DNA of 64,000 bases, taken from assembly GCF_014199915.1 (NCBI RefSeq), contig NZ_JACHOO010000003.1, forward strand, positions 626,082 through 690,081, in the 5' to 3' direction. The DNA is from Prosthecomicrobium pneumaticum (GTDB lineage Bacteria > Pseudomonadota > Alphaproteobacteria > Rhizobiales > Kaistiaceae). Within the stretch, counting starts at the first letter, position 1, and each line of letters starts with the position of its first letter. The position numbers and the translations under genes are program-made. This document shows, piece by piece, positions 1 through 8,301 of this stretch. The notes under the pieces are model-generated. The model was given only the letters and a program-made list of their open reading frames with translations, ran no database searches and was not told where the DNA came from.

Positions 1-1
1 G

Positions 2-97
2 GGCAATTTCGCCGATTACGAGGAAGACAAGAAGCGCCGCCTCGGCCCCGATTCGGTGATGCCGAAGCGGATCAAGTACAAGCGCCTGACGCGCTGA
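2..97 (+). CDS. ettA: C-terminal end of energy-dependent translational throttle protein EttA (partial)
   Basis: Only the last 31 codons are in the window; the gene enters from the left edge. The readable tail includes YEEDKKRRLG and ends RIKYKRLTR, which matches the conserved C-terminus of EttA, an ABC-F ATPase that binds the ribosomal E site and gates entry into elongation according to the ADP/ATP ratio. No ATPase motif is visible because the body of the protein lies outside. The gene converges on the P-type ATPase with a 19 bp gap. The identification rests on the tail alone. Confidence 0.72.
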   Translation, partial: GNFADYEEDKKRRLGPDSVMPKRIKYKRLTR

Positions 98-116
98 GCG
101 CGGGAGTCCGGCGGGC

Positions 117-2837
117 TCAGTCGGGCCCGCCGAACCATCCGGTCCGGCGCAGCACGGCCTTCTCGGCCTCGAGGATCAGCATCAGCCCCGCGCCGGCGGC
201 GAGCACGACGAGGCCGTCGGCGAGCGATACGGGCCTCGTGTCGAAGACCGCCTGCATGAAGGGCGCATAGGTGAAGGCGAGCTGCGCGGCGACGATCGCG
301 GCGAGCGCGGCGAGCACGGGGCCTGTGCCGAGAGCGCCGCGCCAGGTGAAGGAGGTGGTGTGCGTGTAGCGCACGGCGAAGAGGTAGAAGATCTCGAACA
401 CGACGACGAGATCGACCACCAGCGTGCGCGCCGTCTCGATGTCGTGGCCGCGCGCGAGCGCATAGGCGAAGATGCCGAACGTGCCGATCGCGAACAGCAG
501 CGACACGAAGCCGATCCGCCAGACGAGGAAGCGCGACAGGAGCGGGGCATCGGCCGGGCGCGGCCGGCGCTGCATCACGCCCGGCTCCGCCGGCTCGAAG
601 GCGAGCACGAGGCCGAGCGTCACCTCCGTGACGAGGTTGACCCACAGGATCTGCACCGCCGACATCGGCATGGCGAGGCCGAGAAAGATCGCCGCGACCA
701 CGGCGAGCGTCTCGCCGCCATTGGTCGGCATGGTCCAGGCGATCACCTTGCGGATGTTGTCGTTGACGACGCGGCCCTCGCGCACGGCCGCGACGATCGA
801 GACGAAATTGTCGTCGAGCAGCACCATGCCGGCGGCTTCCTTCGCCGCCTCGGTGCCCTTGTCGCCCATGGCGATGCCGATATCGGCCTGCTTCAGGGCC
901 GGCGCGTCGTTGACGCCGTCCCCGGTCATCGCAACGACGGCGCCGCCCGCCTGCAGCGCCCGGACGAGACGCAGCTTGTGCTCCGGGCTCGTTCGGGCGA
1001 ACACGGCGGCCCTCGCCGCGAGCGCCGGCAATGCGGCGTCGTCCGTGCGGTCGAGTTCCGCCCCGGTGACGACCGCGCCTTCGTCCGCGAGGGCGAGCTG
1101 CCGGGCGATCGCTCCGGCGGTGGCGGCATGGTCGCCGGTGATCATCTTGACGGCGATGCCGGCCGAGCGGCACTCGGCGATCGCCGCGGCGGCCTCCTCC
1201 CGCGGCGGATCAACGAGCCCGACCAGGCCGAGAAAGGCGAGGCCGCGCTCGACCGCGGCGAAATCGAGCGTCTCGTCCGGCGAAGCCGGCCGGCTCGCGA
1301 AGCCGAGCACACGCTCGCCGGCCGAGGCGGCGGCGCGGATCGCCTCCGTCCACCGCCCGGGCTCGAGCGGCCGCGGTCCTTCCGGTCCCGCCTCCGTCGC
1401 ACAGAGATCGAGCAGGCGTTCCGGCGCTCCCTTGACGAAGAGGGTGCGGGTGCCGTCCGGCCCGGTGTGCAGGCTCGCCATGAAGCGGTGGCGCGCGTCG
1501 AAGGGAATTTCCTCGAGCCGCGGCCAGGCGGTGCGCAGATGGGCCGGATCGAGCCCCGCCTTGGCGGCGAGGGCGAGCAGCGCGCCCTCCATCGGGTCGC
1601 CCTCGACGAGGACGCGGCCACCCGCGGACCGCAGCTCCGCATCGTTGCACAACACGCCGCAGCGGATCAGGGGCAAGGCCGACTCGAGCGCGCCGGCGTC
1701 GTCGATGCCGTCCTCTGCAGCGAGCGTGCCGCCGGCGCCATAGCCCGCGCCGGTAGCGAGCAGCCGGCCACCGAGGGTGACGATCCGGCGCGCCGTCATT
1801 TCGTTTCGGGTCAGTGTGCCGGTCTTGTCGGTGCAGATCACCGAGGTCGAGCCGAGCGTCTCGACCGCCGGCAGGCGGCGGACGACCGCCTTGCGGCGCG
1901 CCATGCGCTGCACGCCGATCGCCAGCGTGATGGTGATGACGGCCGGCAGACCTTCCGGAATCGCGCCGACGGCGAGGGCGACGACGGCGATCAGCGCCTC
2001 GTCCCACGGGAAGCCGCGCACCAGCGTCGCGAAAAGGAAGAGGGCGACCGATGCGGCGAGCGCGATCCAGGTGAAGCGGGTGGCGAAGCGGTCGATCTGG
2101 CGCAGGAGCGGCGTGGTCGCCGCCTCGGCCGTCTCGATGAGGCCGCTGATCCGGCCGATCTCGGTGTCGCGGCCCGTCGCCACGGCGATCCCCGTCGCCT
2201 GACCGGCGACGACGAGCGTGCCCGAATAGGCCATCGAGCCGCGCTCGGCGAGGGGGGCCGCGGCCGCGACGCGCCCGGCGTGCTTCTCAGCCGCGACGGA
2301 TTCGCCGGTCAGCATCGCCTCGTCGATGCGCAGCGACCGCGCCCGCAGCAGCCGCAGGTCGGCCGGCACGCGGTCGCCGGGCTCGAGCGCGACGATGTCG
2401 CCGGGCACGATGTCGGCCACCGCGACGCCGATCCGCCGGCCGTCGCGCCAGAGGCTCGCGCGCGGCGCGACCATCGTGCGGATCGCCGCCAGCGCGTTCT
2501 CCGCCCGCCCTTCCTGAATGAAGCCGATCACCGCGTTGATCAGCACGGCGGCGAGGATCACGGCGGCGTCGATCCGGTGATCGAGCAGGGCGGCGGCGAT
2601 GCTCGCCGCGACGAGGAAATAGATCAGCGCGCTGTCGAACTGCCGCAGGAAACGTCGGAGAGGCCCCGGACCGGGCTTCTCCGGCAGCGCATTCGGTCCA
2701 TGACGGGCGAGCCGCGCGGCCGCCTCGGCATCCGAGAGCCCCGTTGCCCGCGCCTCCAGGGCGGCGAGCACCTCCGCAGCGGAACGGGCGTGGAAGGGGG
2801 GCTCGGGCATGTCGCTCGGGGCCGGTCGATCCGCCAT
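117..2837 (-). CDS. P2-type cation-transporting ATPase (calcium-ATPase-like)
   Basis: A 906-residue integral membrane pump that should couple ATP hydrolysis to cation transport across the inner membrane. Visible domains in order: N-terminal cation-ATPase domain (about 15-80), actuator domain with TGES near residue 176, the M4 motif IPEGLPA, the phosphorylation motif DKTGTLT with the acceptor Asp at 337, the nucleotide-domain KGAPE, and the hinge TGDGVNDAPALKQADIG. M6 reads WVNLVTEV, so the position that is Asp in SERCA-type Ca pumps is Glu here; the substrate is therefore not certain. The start ATG gives the usual family N-terminus (MADRPAPSD). It is transcribed alone, convergent with ettA. 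Length and motif order are normal for the P2A/P2 class. Confidence 0.9.
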   Translation of the reverse strand: MADRPAPSDMPEPPFHARSAAEVLAALEARATGLSDAEAAARLARHGPNALPEKPGPGPLRRFLRQFDSALIYFLVAASIAAALLDHRIDAAVILAAVLINAVIGFIQEGRAENALAAIRTMVAPRASLWRDGRRIGVAVADIVPGDIVALEPGDRVPADLRLLRARSLRIDEAMLTGESVAAEKHAGRVAAAAPLAERGSMAYSGTLVVAGQATGIAVATGRDTEIGRISGLIETAEAATTPLLRQIDRFATRFTWIALAASVALFLFATLVRGFPWDEALIAVVALAVGAIPEGLPAVITITLAIGVQRMARRKAVVRRLPAVETLGSTSVICTDKTGTLTRNEMTARRIVTLGGRLLATGAGYGAGGTLAAEDGIDDAGALESALPLIRCGVLCNDAELRSAGGRVLVEGDPMEGALLALAAKAGLDPAHLRTAWPRLEEIPFDARHRFMASLHTGPDGTRTLFVKGAPERLLDLCATEAGPEGPRPLEPGRWTEAIRAAASAGERVLGFASRPASPDETLDFAAVERGLAFLGLVGLVDPPREEAAAAIAECRSAGIAVKMITGDHAATAGAIARQLALADEGAVVTGAELDRTDDAALPALAARAAVFARTSPEHKLRLVRALQAGGAVVAMTGDGVNDAPALKQADIGIAMGDKGTEAAKEAAGMVLLDDNFVSIVAAVREGRVVNDNIRKVIAWTMPTNGGETLAVVAAIFLGLAMPMSAVQILWVNLVTEVTLGLVLAFEPAEPGVMQRRPRPADAPLLSRFLVWRIGFVSLLFAIGTFGIFAYALARGHDIETARTLVVDLVVVFEIFYLFAVRYTHTTSFTWRGALGTGPVLAALAAIVAAQLAFTYAPFMQAVFDTRPVSLADGLVVLAAGAGLMLILEAEKAVLRRTGWFGGPD

Positions 2838-2993
2838 CTCGTCCCCTTCGCGCCGACGGTCGGTGCGCGGCGAAGCCGGCCGCCGCACGTGGACGATCCT
2901 AACCCCCGGCGCTGCACGTGGCGAGGCGGGGCGCGCGCCTGCGACGATCGAACACCGAGAGCAGCGCCGCGTCGGGCGGAGGGGGAGGAAGTA

Positions 2994-3043
2994 CGGACGG
3001 CCCGGCGGGGTCTGGGGGGCAGGGCCGGGCCGTCCGCATCGCT
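2994..3043. repeat. 50-bp hairpin repeat, copy 1
   Basis: Identical over 50 bp to the copy at 3147-3196. Each copy begins CGGACGGCCCGGC and carries the exact inverse complement GCCGGGCCGTCCG 17 bp later, so a 13-bp stem with a G-rich loop can form. Both copies are in direct orientation, 153 bp apart, and lie only in this gap as far as I can see. Confidence 0.9.
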
Positions 3044-3146
3044 TCGGCGCGCGCGCCGAAGGAACTCTGCCGATCGCGGGATCGGCGCATCCGTCGCCTC
3101 CTTCCGCCGCCGGTCCGGGAGGTGCGGACCGCGGCGCGGGGAGGAG

Positions 3147-3196
3147 CGGACGGCCCGGCGGGGTCTGGGGGGCAGGGCCGGGCCGTCCGCATCGCT
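3147..3196. repeat. 50-bp hairpin repeat, copy 2
   Basis: Second exact copy of the unit at 2994-3043, with the same 13-bp stem and G-rich loop. Flanking sequences differ after the unit, so the duplication is confined to the hairpin plus about 7 bp (CATCGCT) on its right side. Confidence 0.9.
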
Positions 3197-3455
3197 CGGC
3201 CGATGGCTCGGCCGAGAGGGAGAACGCGCCTCCGATCGGGAGGAGATCGGGGGGACGAGGCGCGGTCTGATCTCCTTTCATCTGCGGGGCGATCCGGCGC
3301 CCCGCTTCGTTGGGTAGACAATGCGCCGGGGCATGATCGGTGTCAGTGACGTCGGTCACACCCCCTTTGCGGCGGCTGTCGCGCCGCCGCTTCCGTGCTA
3401 TCTGTCGGCCGTTGCCCCAAGCTGCTCCCCTCCGCTTTCGCGAGGCTTCCCGCCG

Positions 3456-4055
3456 ATGAGCGCGACCGACCTCTTCCCCGCCGAAATCCTGCCTGCCCGC
3501 CGTTTTCCCGCCCGCGTCGACGAGGTTCTGGTCGGCGACGGCACCGGCTTCGAGACGCGGGGCGTGGAGGCGATCACGCTCACCTATGGCGGCGTCGCGG
3601 GCGATCTCCACGCCGGCCTGACGCGGCCGTCCGGTGCGCGCGAGCCGTGGTATCGCCGCGGCACGGAGATGAAGAACGACCGTCAGGTCTCGATCGTCGA
3701 TGCCGGCGAACTCGCCGAGGCGGCCGCGCTGATGGAGATCGACGCGATCCGGCCGGAATGGATCGGCGCCAATCTGGTGCTCTCGGGCATTCCGGACCTC
3801 ACCTGGCTGCCGCCGCGCACCCGCCTCCTCTTCGAGGGCGGCGCGACGATCGTCATCGACGGCCATAACGGCCCGTGCCGCCAGGCGGGTGCGGCGATCG
3901 CTCGCCATTATCCGGGCCGCGAGGGGCTCGACCTCGCCTTCCCGAAGGCGGCGCGGCATCGCCGCGGCCTGGTCGGCTGGGTCGAGCGCGAGGGCCGGGT
4001 CGCGGCCGGCGAGACGCTCACCGTGCTTCTGTGGGAAAGGCGGATCTATCGATGA
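3456..4055 (+). CDS. MOSC domain-containing protein
   Basis: 199 residues. The sequence fits a MOSC (molybdenum cofactor sulfurase C-terminal) domain, with [19 protein letters not shown] early, [10 protein letters not shown] in the middle and a conserved-type Cys in NGPCRQAG near residue 141. MOSC proteins bind sulfur or molybdenum cofactor intermediates; the substrate of this stand-alone member is unknown. I chose the ATG at 3456 because the residues before it are not protein-like and the MOSC fold begins just after. Its stop overlaps the start of the next gene by 4 nt (ATGA), so the two are probably co-translated. Confidence 0.82.
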   Translation: MSATDLFPAEILPARRFPARVDEVLVGDGTGFETRGVEAITLTYGGVAGDLHAGLTRPSGAREPWYRRGTEMKNDRQVSIVDAGELAEAAALMEIDAIRPEWIGANLVLSGIPDLTWLPPRTRLLFEGGATIVIDGHNGPCRQAGAAIARHYPGREGLDLAFPKAARHRRGLVGWVEREGRVAAGETLTVLLWERRIYR

Positions 4056-4834
4056 ACGACATGAAGGACTGGTCGGCCGAGACCTATCTGCGCTTCGAGG
4101 ACGAGCGGACCCGTCCCTCGCGCGACCTGCTCGCCCAGGTGCCGCTTCTGCGGCCGACGCGCATCGTCGATCTCGGCTGCGGTCCCGGCAATTCGACGGA
4201 ACTGCTCGCCGCCCGCTATCCGCATGCCGAGGTGACCGGGCTCGATTCCTCGCCCGACATGCTCGCCGCGGCGCGCAAGCGCCTGCCCGCCGGCCGCTTC
4301 GTCGAGGGCGACATCGCGAGCTGGACACCCGACGCGCCGGTCGATCTGCTCTTCGCCAATGCCGTGTTCCAGTGGGTGCCCGACCATCTCGGCGCGCTGA
4401 CGCGCCTCTTCGGGGGCCTGCCGAAGGGCGCCGTGCTCGCCGTCCAGATGCCGGACAATCAGGCCGAGCCGAGCCATGCCGCGATGCGGGCGACCGCGGC
4501 GAGCGGGTCCTGGGCGGCGCGCTTCGCCGCACCGATCGCGCGCGAGCCGATCCTGCCGCCGCGCGCCTATTTCGAGGCGCTCGGCCCCTTCGCGACGCGG
4601 CTCGACGTCTGGCACACCATCTATCAGCACCCGCTCGCGGGTCCCGAGGCGATCGTCGACTGGGTGATGGGCACCGGGCTCCGCCCCTTCCTCGACCGGC
4701 TCGACGCGGCCGAGCGCGCGCCCTTCCTCGCCGCCTATACGAGCGCGATCGCCGCGGCCTATCCCCCGCTCGCCGACGGCCGCGTGCTGTTCCGCTTCCC
4801 GCGGCTCTTCATCGTCGCGGTGCGGGGCGAGTAG
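4052..4834 (+). CDS. tam: Trans-aconitate 2-methyltransferase
   Basis: 260 residues, a class I SAM-dependent methyltransferase. The SAM-binding motif I reads [14 protein letters not shown] (about 39-52), followed by the acidic GLDSSPDM. The opening [17 protein letters not shown] and [12 protein letters not shown] are characteristic of Tam, which methylates trans-aconitate formed spontaneously from the citric-acid-cycle intermediate cis-aconitate. Length is close to the roughly 252 residues of the E. coli enzyme. It overlaps the MOSC gene by 4 nt and is followed by a large hairpin repeat. Activity on trans-aconitate is inferred from family resemblance. Confidence 0.85.
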   Translation: MNDMKDWSAETYLRFEDERTRPSRDLLAQVPLLRPTRIVDLGCGPGNSTELLAARYPHAEVTGLDSSPDMLAAARKRLPAGRFVEGDIASWTPDAPVDLLFANAVFQWVPDHLGALTRLFGGLPKGAVLAVQMPDNQAEPSHAAMRATAASGSWAARFAAPIAREPILPPRAYFEALGPFATRLDVWHTIYQHPLAGPEAIVDWVMGTGLRPFLDRLDAAERAPFLAAYTSAIAAAYPPLADGRVLFRFPRLFIVAVRGE

Positions 4835-4837
4835 GCG

Positions 4838-4990
4838 ACCCTCACCCTTCCGGCCTGCGCGTCTCGGTCGCTCACGCTCCCTGCGACGCCAAGGCCGGAA
4901 GCTCTCTCCACGCTCGGCTCGGCTGTTGCCGAGCCGAGCGTGGAAAAGGCGAAGTCGGCAACAGCCGACTTCGCGAGCGGGAGAGGGGGC
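4838..4990. repeat. About 150-bp composite hairpin repeat, copy A
   Basis: Begins 4 bp after the tam stop with ACCCTCACCCTTCCGGCCT and ends GCGAGCGGGAGAGGGGGC. Inside are two perfect hairpins: a 13-bp stem CGCTCGGCTCGGC with a TGTT loop (4911-4940) and a 9-bp stem GAAGTCGGC with an AACA loop (4951-4972). TTCCGGCCT near the left end can also pair with AGGCCGGAA near 4892. The unit recurs at 5117-5267 in the same orientation. Confidence 0.9.
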
Positions 4991-5048
4991 GAAAACGGTT
5001 GTGCGGAACTGCGGACGGCGGATGAGTGGGGCGGGCGCAGCGGCTGGG

Positions 5049-5091
5049 CTCCCCCTCTCCCGCTCCGCGGGAGAGGGCCGGGGTGAGGGCC
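5049..5091. repeat. Short palindromic repeat (CCCTCTCCCGC type) between the two long copies
   Basis: Reads CCCCCTCTCCCGCTCCGCGG then GAGAGGGCCGGGGTGAGGG. The arms CCCTCTCCCGC and GCGGGAGAGGG form an 11-bp stem. The same core recurs at the right end of the window, so it belongs to a dispersed genomic repeat family. Confidence 0.75.
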
Positions 5092-5116
5092 TTCTCCTGG
5101 TCGACGAAGGAGGGCC

Positions 5117-5267
5117 ACCCTCACCCTTCCGGCCTAACCGTCTCGGTCGCTCCCGCTCCCTGCGACGCCAAGGCCGGAAGCCCTCTCCCACTCGGCTCGG
5201 CTGTTGCCGAGCCGAGCGCGGAAAGGCGAAGTCGGCAACAGCCGACTTCGCGAGCGGGAGAGGGGGC
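5117..5267. repeat. About 150-bp composite hairpin repeat, copy B
   Basis: Near-identical to the unit at 4838-4990, with a few substitutions and small indels (for example CTAACCGT against CTGCGCGT, and loss of two bases beside the first hairpin). Both internal hairpins are retained exactly in their stems and loops (5191-5216 and 5228-5249). It ends 28 bp before the catalase stop codon and may act as a transcription or mRNA-stability element for one of the two convergent genes. Confidence 0.9.
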
Positions 5268-5295
5268 CGCCGCTGTCATTTCTCAGAGGACGGGC

Positions 5296-6759
5296 CTACT
5301 CCGCCGCGACGCCGAGGCCTTCGCCGGACAGGCCGAGGCGTTCGGCGACGCCGCGGCCATAGGCCGGGTCGCACTTATAGAAGTGGTTGACCTGACGGAG
5401 CTGGATCTCGGCCGGCACGCCCTGCATCGCTGCGGCGAGATTGTCCATCAGCCGTGCCTTCTGCCCGTCGTCGAGCAGGCGGAAGAGATTGCCCGGCTGG
5501 GTGTAGTCGTCATTGCCGATGCGGTGGTTGTAGCGGTCCGCATCGCCCGAGATCTTCAGCGGCGGCTCACGGAAGGCTTCGTTCTGCTTCGGCCCGCCGA
5601 ACGAGTTCGGCTCGTAAAAGGCGTTGGGATTCGGGTTGTTGGGGAAGAACCGCATCGCCCCGTCCTTGTGATAGTGGTGGACGGGCACCTTGGGTGCGTT
5701 GACCGGCAGCGCCTCGTAATGCGTGCCGAGACGGTAGCGATGCGCATCCGCATAGGAGAAGATGCGCGCCTGCAGCATCTTGTCCGGCGAGAAGCCGATG
5801 CCAGGCACGATGTTGGACGGCGAGAAGGCGACCTGCTCGATCTCGGCGAAATAGTTCTCCGGATTGCGGTTGAGCTCGAGGACACCGACGTCGATCGGCG
5901 GATAATCGGCGTGCGGCCAGACCTTCGTCAGATCGAACGGGTTGTAGGCCGTCTTCTCGGCGTCGAGTTCCGGCATCACCTGGACCTGCATCTTCCACTT
6001 CGGGAAGTCGCCCTTCTCGATCGCGCCGAAGAGGTCTTCCTGGGTCGATTCGCGCGTCCGGCCGACCACTTCGGCGGCCTCGTTATTGGTCCAGTGCTTG
6101 TGGCCCTGCACCGTCTTGAAGTGGAACTTGACCCAGAAACGCTCGCCCGCCGCATTGATGAAGGAATAGGTGTGCGAGCCGTAGCCGTTCATATGGCGCA
6201 CGGTCTGCGGCAGGCCGCGGTCGGAGAACAGGATGGTGATCTGGTGGAGGCTTTCGGGCGAAAGCGACCAGAAATCCCACATCGCCGTCGGCGAGCGCAG
6301 ATTGGTCTTCGGATGCCGCTTCTGCGTGTGGATGAAGTCGGGGAACTTCAAAGGATCGCGGACGAAGAAGACCGGCGTGTTGTTGCCGACGAGGTCCCAA
6401 TTGCCCTCTTCGGTATAGAACTTGAGGGCGAAGCCGCGCACATCGCGCTCGGCATCGGCGGCACCGAGCTCGCCGGCGACCGTCGAGAAGCGGGCGATCA
6501 TCGGGGTCGTCGCCCCCGGCTGGAGCGCCTTGGCGCGGGTGTATTTCGAGATGTCGCCGGTGATCGTCAGCGTGCCATAGGCGCCCCAGCCCTTGGCGTG
6601 AACGACGCGCTCGGGGATCCGCTCGCGGTTCTGGTGGGCGAGCTTCTCGATCAGCTGCCAGTCCTGCAGGAGGACGGGACCCCGCTCGCCGGCGGTGAGG
6701 GAATTCTGGTTGTCCGCGACCGGCGCACCGGCCGACGTGGTGAGGGTCGGTTCCGACAT
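5296..6759 (-). CDS. katA: Monofunctional heme catalase (small subunit, clade 3)
   Basis: 487 residues, the usual size of small-subunit monofunctional catalases that dismutate hydrogen peroxide to water and oxygen. The distal His is His54 in [13 protein letters not shown], the catalytic Asn is Asn127 in [13 protein letters not shown], and the proximal heme ligand is Tyr336 in [14 protein letters not shown]. No signal peptide is visible, so it is cytoplasmic. It is divergent from oxyR with a 151-bp shared regulatory region containing a candidate OxyR operator, so peroxide induction through OxyR is likely. The symbol katA is by analogy with rhizobial catalases. Confidence 0.95.
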   Translation of the reverse strand: MSEPTLTTSAGAPVADNQNSLTAGERGPVLLQDWQLIEKLAHQNRERIPERVVHAKGWGAYGTLTITGDISKYTRAKALQPGATTPMIARFSTVAGELGAADAERDVRGFALKFYTEEGNWDLVGNNTPVFFVRDPLKFPDFIHTQKRHPKTNLRSPTAMWDFWSLSPESLHQITILFSDRGLPQTVRHMNGYGSHTYSFINAAGERFWVKFHFKTVQGHKHWTNNEAAEVVGRTRESTQEDLFGAIEKGDFPKWKMQVQVMPELDAEKTAYNPFDLTKVWPHADYPPIDVGVLELNRNPENYFAEIEQVAFSPSNIVPGIGFSPDKMLQARIFSYADAHRYRLGTHYEALPVNAPKVPVHHYHKDGAMRFFPNNPNPNAFYEPNSFGGPKQNEAFREPPLKISGDADRYNHRIGNDDYTQPGNLFRLLDDGQKARLMDNLAAAMQGVPAEIQLRQVNHFYKCDPAYGRGVAERLGLSGEGLGVAAE

Positions 6760-6854
6760 GGCGTTCTCCTCTCAGAGCCGGCCCGTTCGACCGCCGGCAC
6801 CGGGCGCCCTGTCATTCGTCGCGCCCGCTTCGATGGTGCCTATCATGCCCGCAG

Positions 6855-6910
6855 TTTTGATAAATTCCAATCGCATTGCCTGAGACTTGCGATAGGAATA
6901 TCTTATCGAA
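6855..6910. promoter_or_regulatory. Candidate OxyR operator between katA and oxyR
   Basis: An AT-rich island in a GC-rich region. The clearest dyad is CGATA-N9-TATCG at 6890-6908, which also reads as ATAG-N7-TTAT, close to the OxyR half-site pair ATAG-N7-CTAT. A weaker GAT-N9-ATC dyad lies at 6859-6873. The downstream dyad ends 2 bp before the oxyR ATG, which fits negative autoregulation of oxyR together with activation of katA. Function is inferred from position and family knowledge. Confidence 0.6.
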
Positions 6911-7855
6911 ATGACCGTCACCCTCCGTCAGCTCCGCTATCTCGAAGCGCTCGCCCGCCATCTCCATTTCGGCCGCGCGGCGGAGGAATGTGCCGTCAGC
7001 CAGCCGGCTCTGTCGCAGCAGGTGCAGGACATGGAGGCGCTGCTCGGCGTCAAGCTCGTCGAGCGCGGACCCCGCCGCGTCGCGCTGACGCCGCGCGGCG
7101 AGGAGGTGGCGCGGCGGGCGGCGGCGATTCTCGGCTCGGTGCGCGATCTCGTCGACTATGCCCGCCATCATGGCGCGCTGCTCGCCGGGCCGCTGCGGCT
7201 CGGCGTCATCCCTTCCGTCGCGCCCTATCTGCTGCCCCGGGCCCTGCCGCTCGTCGAGGCGCGCTTCCCGGCGCTCGAACTGCATCTGCGCGAGACCCTG
7301 ACCGAGACGCTGGAGGACGAGCTGTCGCAGGGCCTGCTCGACGCGATCCTGATCGCCCTGCCGGTCCATGGGCCCGGCTTCGAGGCGCTGCCGCTCTTTG
7401 TCGACCGCTTCCTGCTCGCCGCCCGCGCCGGCTCGGCGGAAACGGAGGAGCCGTTCGCCCGGCCGGAGCGGATTCCGCCCGAGCGGCTGCTCCTGCTCGA
7501 GGAGGGCCATTGCCTGCGCGACCAGACGCTCGCCTATTGCCGCATCGCCCGGCCGGAGACGAACGGCTTCGGCGCGGCGAGCCTCTCGACGATCATGCAG
7601 ATGGTGGCGGGCGGCTATGGCGTGACGTTGCTGCCGGAGCTGTCGCTGGCGGTGGAGGCGCGCGATCCGCGCATCGCGCTCCGCCGCTTCGCCGAGCCCG
7701 AGCCGTCACGCGAGATCGCGCTCGTCTGGCGGCGTTCCTCCCCCCGCCGGGCCGATTTCGATGCGCTCGGCGGGTTGCTCAGGGAGGCCGCCGAGCGCCC
7801 CGCTCACTTCGCGCCGCCGAGCACCCTGTCGAGCGACAGCGTGCCGCCGCCATAG
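6911..7855 (+). CDS. oxyR: Hydrogen peroxide-sensing LysR-type activator OxyR
   Basis: 314 residues: N-terminal LysR-type helix-turn-helix (TLRQLRYLEALARHLHFGRA, about 4-60) and a C-terminal sensor domain. The redox pair typical of OxyR is present: Cys201 in EEGHCLRDQ and Cys210 in LAYC, equivalent to Cys199 and Cys208 of E. coli OxyR, which form a disulfide on peroxide exposure. It is divergent from katA, its probable target. The ATG at 6911 has no strong ribosome binding site. Its last 52 bp overlap the 3' end of the doxX gene on the opposite strand, and its C-terminal tail (PPSTLSSDSVPPP) is unlike the family and may be a read-through extension. Confidence 0.92.
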   Translation: MTVTLRQLRYLEALARHLHFGRAAEECAVSQPALSQQVQDMEALLGVKLVERGPRRVALTPRGEEVARRAAAILGSVRDLVDYARHHGALLAGPLRLGVIPSVAPYLLPRALPLVEARFPALELHLRETLTETLEDELSQGLLDAILIALPVHGPGFEALPLFVDRFLLAARAGSAETEEPFARPERIPPERLLLLEEGHCLRDQTLAYCRIARPETNGFGAASLSTIMQMVAGGYGVTLLPELSLAVEARDPRIALRRFAEPEPSREIALVWRRSSPRRADFDALGGLLREAAERPAHFAPPSTLSSDSVPPP

Positions 7856-8301
7856 ACGAGGAGGGCGAGCGCCATCGCCGCCCAGGGCAGGTGGAAGTTC
7901 GCCCACCCCTCCGGCACGGTGAGCTGGATCACCGCGGTCATGGCGAGGATGCCGAGCGCGGCGAAGCGGGTACCGAGGCCGAGCACGAGCAGGATCGGCA
8001 GGGCGATCTCGCCGATCCCGGCGAGCGTCGCGGCGAGGATCGGCGCGGGATAGGGATATGCCCCGCCGAGGATGTGCAGGCGGAATTCCTCGGTGAAGAG
8101 ATAGCGCGCGCCGGGCGAAAGGCTGAGGAAGCCGTCCCATTTGGTCAGCCCGGAGCGGAAGAACGGCACGGCGAGGGCGACCCGCAGTGCCGCGAGCGGC
8201 AGCGCGGCGGGGATGCGTGCGAGCATCCGCTCCGCGCGGCCGATCGGACCGGCGGGCGAGGGCGGGCGGCCGTCGAGCGCGGTGGCGAGGTTATTGATCA
8301 T
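7804..8301 (-). CDS. DoxX family membrane protein of the bufferin operon
   Basis: 165 residues with four predicted transmembrane segments (about 32-50, 84-107, 112-130, 137-152), matching the DoxX family. It starts inside the last 11 bp of bufC and is the terminal gene of the bufA-bufB-bufC operon, an association repeatedly seen in this type of locus. Its exact role is not known; a redox or membrane-anchoring role beside the modification enzymes is possible. Its 3' end overlaps the 3' end of oxyR on the other strand by 52 bp. Confidence 0.85.
   Translation of the reverse strand: MINNLATALDGRPPSPAGPIGRAERMLARIPAALPLAALRVALAVPFFRSGLTKWDGFLSLSPGARYLFTEEFRLHILGGAYPYPAPILAATLAGIGEIALPILLVLGLGTRFAALGILAMTAVIQLTVPEGWANFHLPWAAMALALLVYGGGTLSLDRVLGGAK

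Larger units (their letters stand above)
2838..3455. other. 618-bp gene-free, repeat-containing intergenic region
   Basis: This gap separates the divergent ATPase and MOSC genes. Long open frames cross it on both strands, but their translations are Arg/Pro/Gly-rich, as expected of very GC-rich noncoding DNA, and show no domain. It contains two copies of a 50-bp hairpin repeat and a palindrome TCGGCGCGCGCGCCGA just after the first copy. The last 100 bp before the MOSC start (from about 3320) are less GC-extreme and probably hold its promoter; I could not pick convincing -35/-10 boxes. Confidence 0.6.

Noticed and set aside
2994..3196. Insertion-sequence ends
   Set aside because: The two 50-bp units are in direct orientation with 103 bp between them and no transposase or target duplication.
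360..3317. 985-codon open frame antisense to the P-type ATPase
   Set aside because: Composition is Arg/Asp/His-rich as expected from the complementary strand of a GC-rich gene, no domain is visible, and the ATPase frame has all family motifs.
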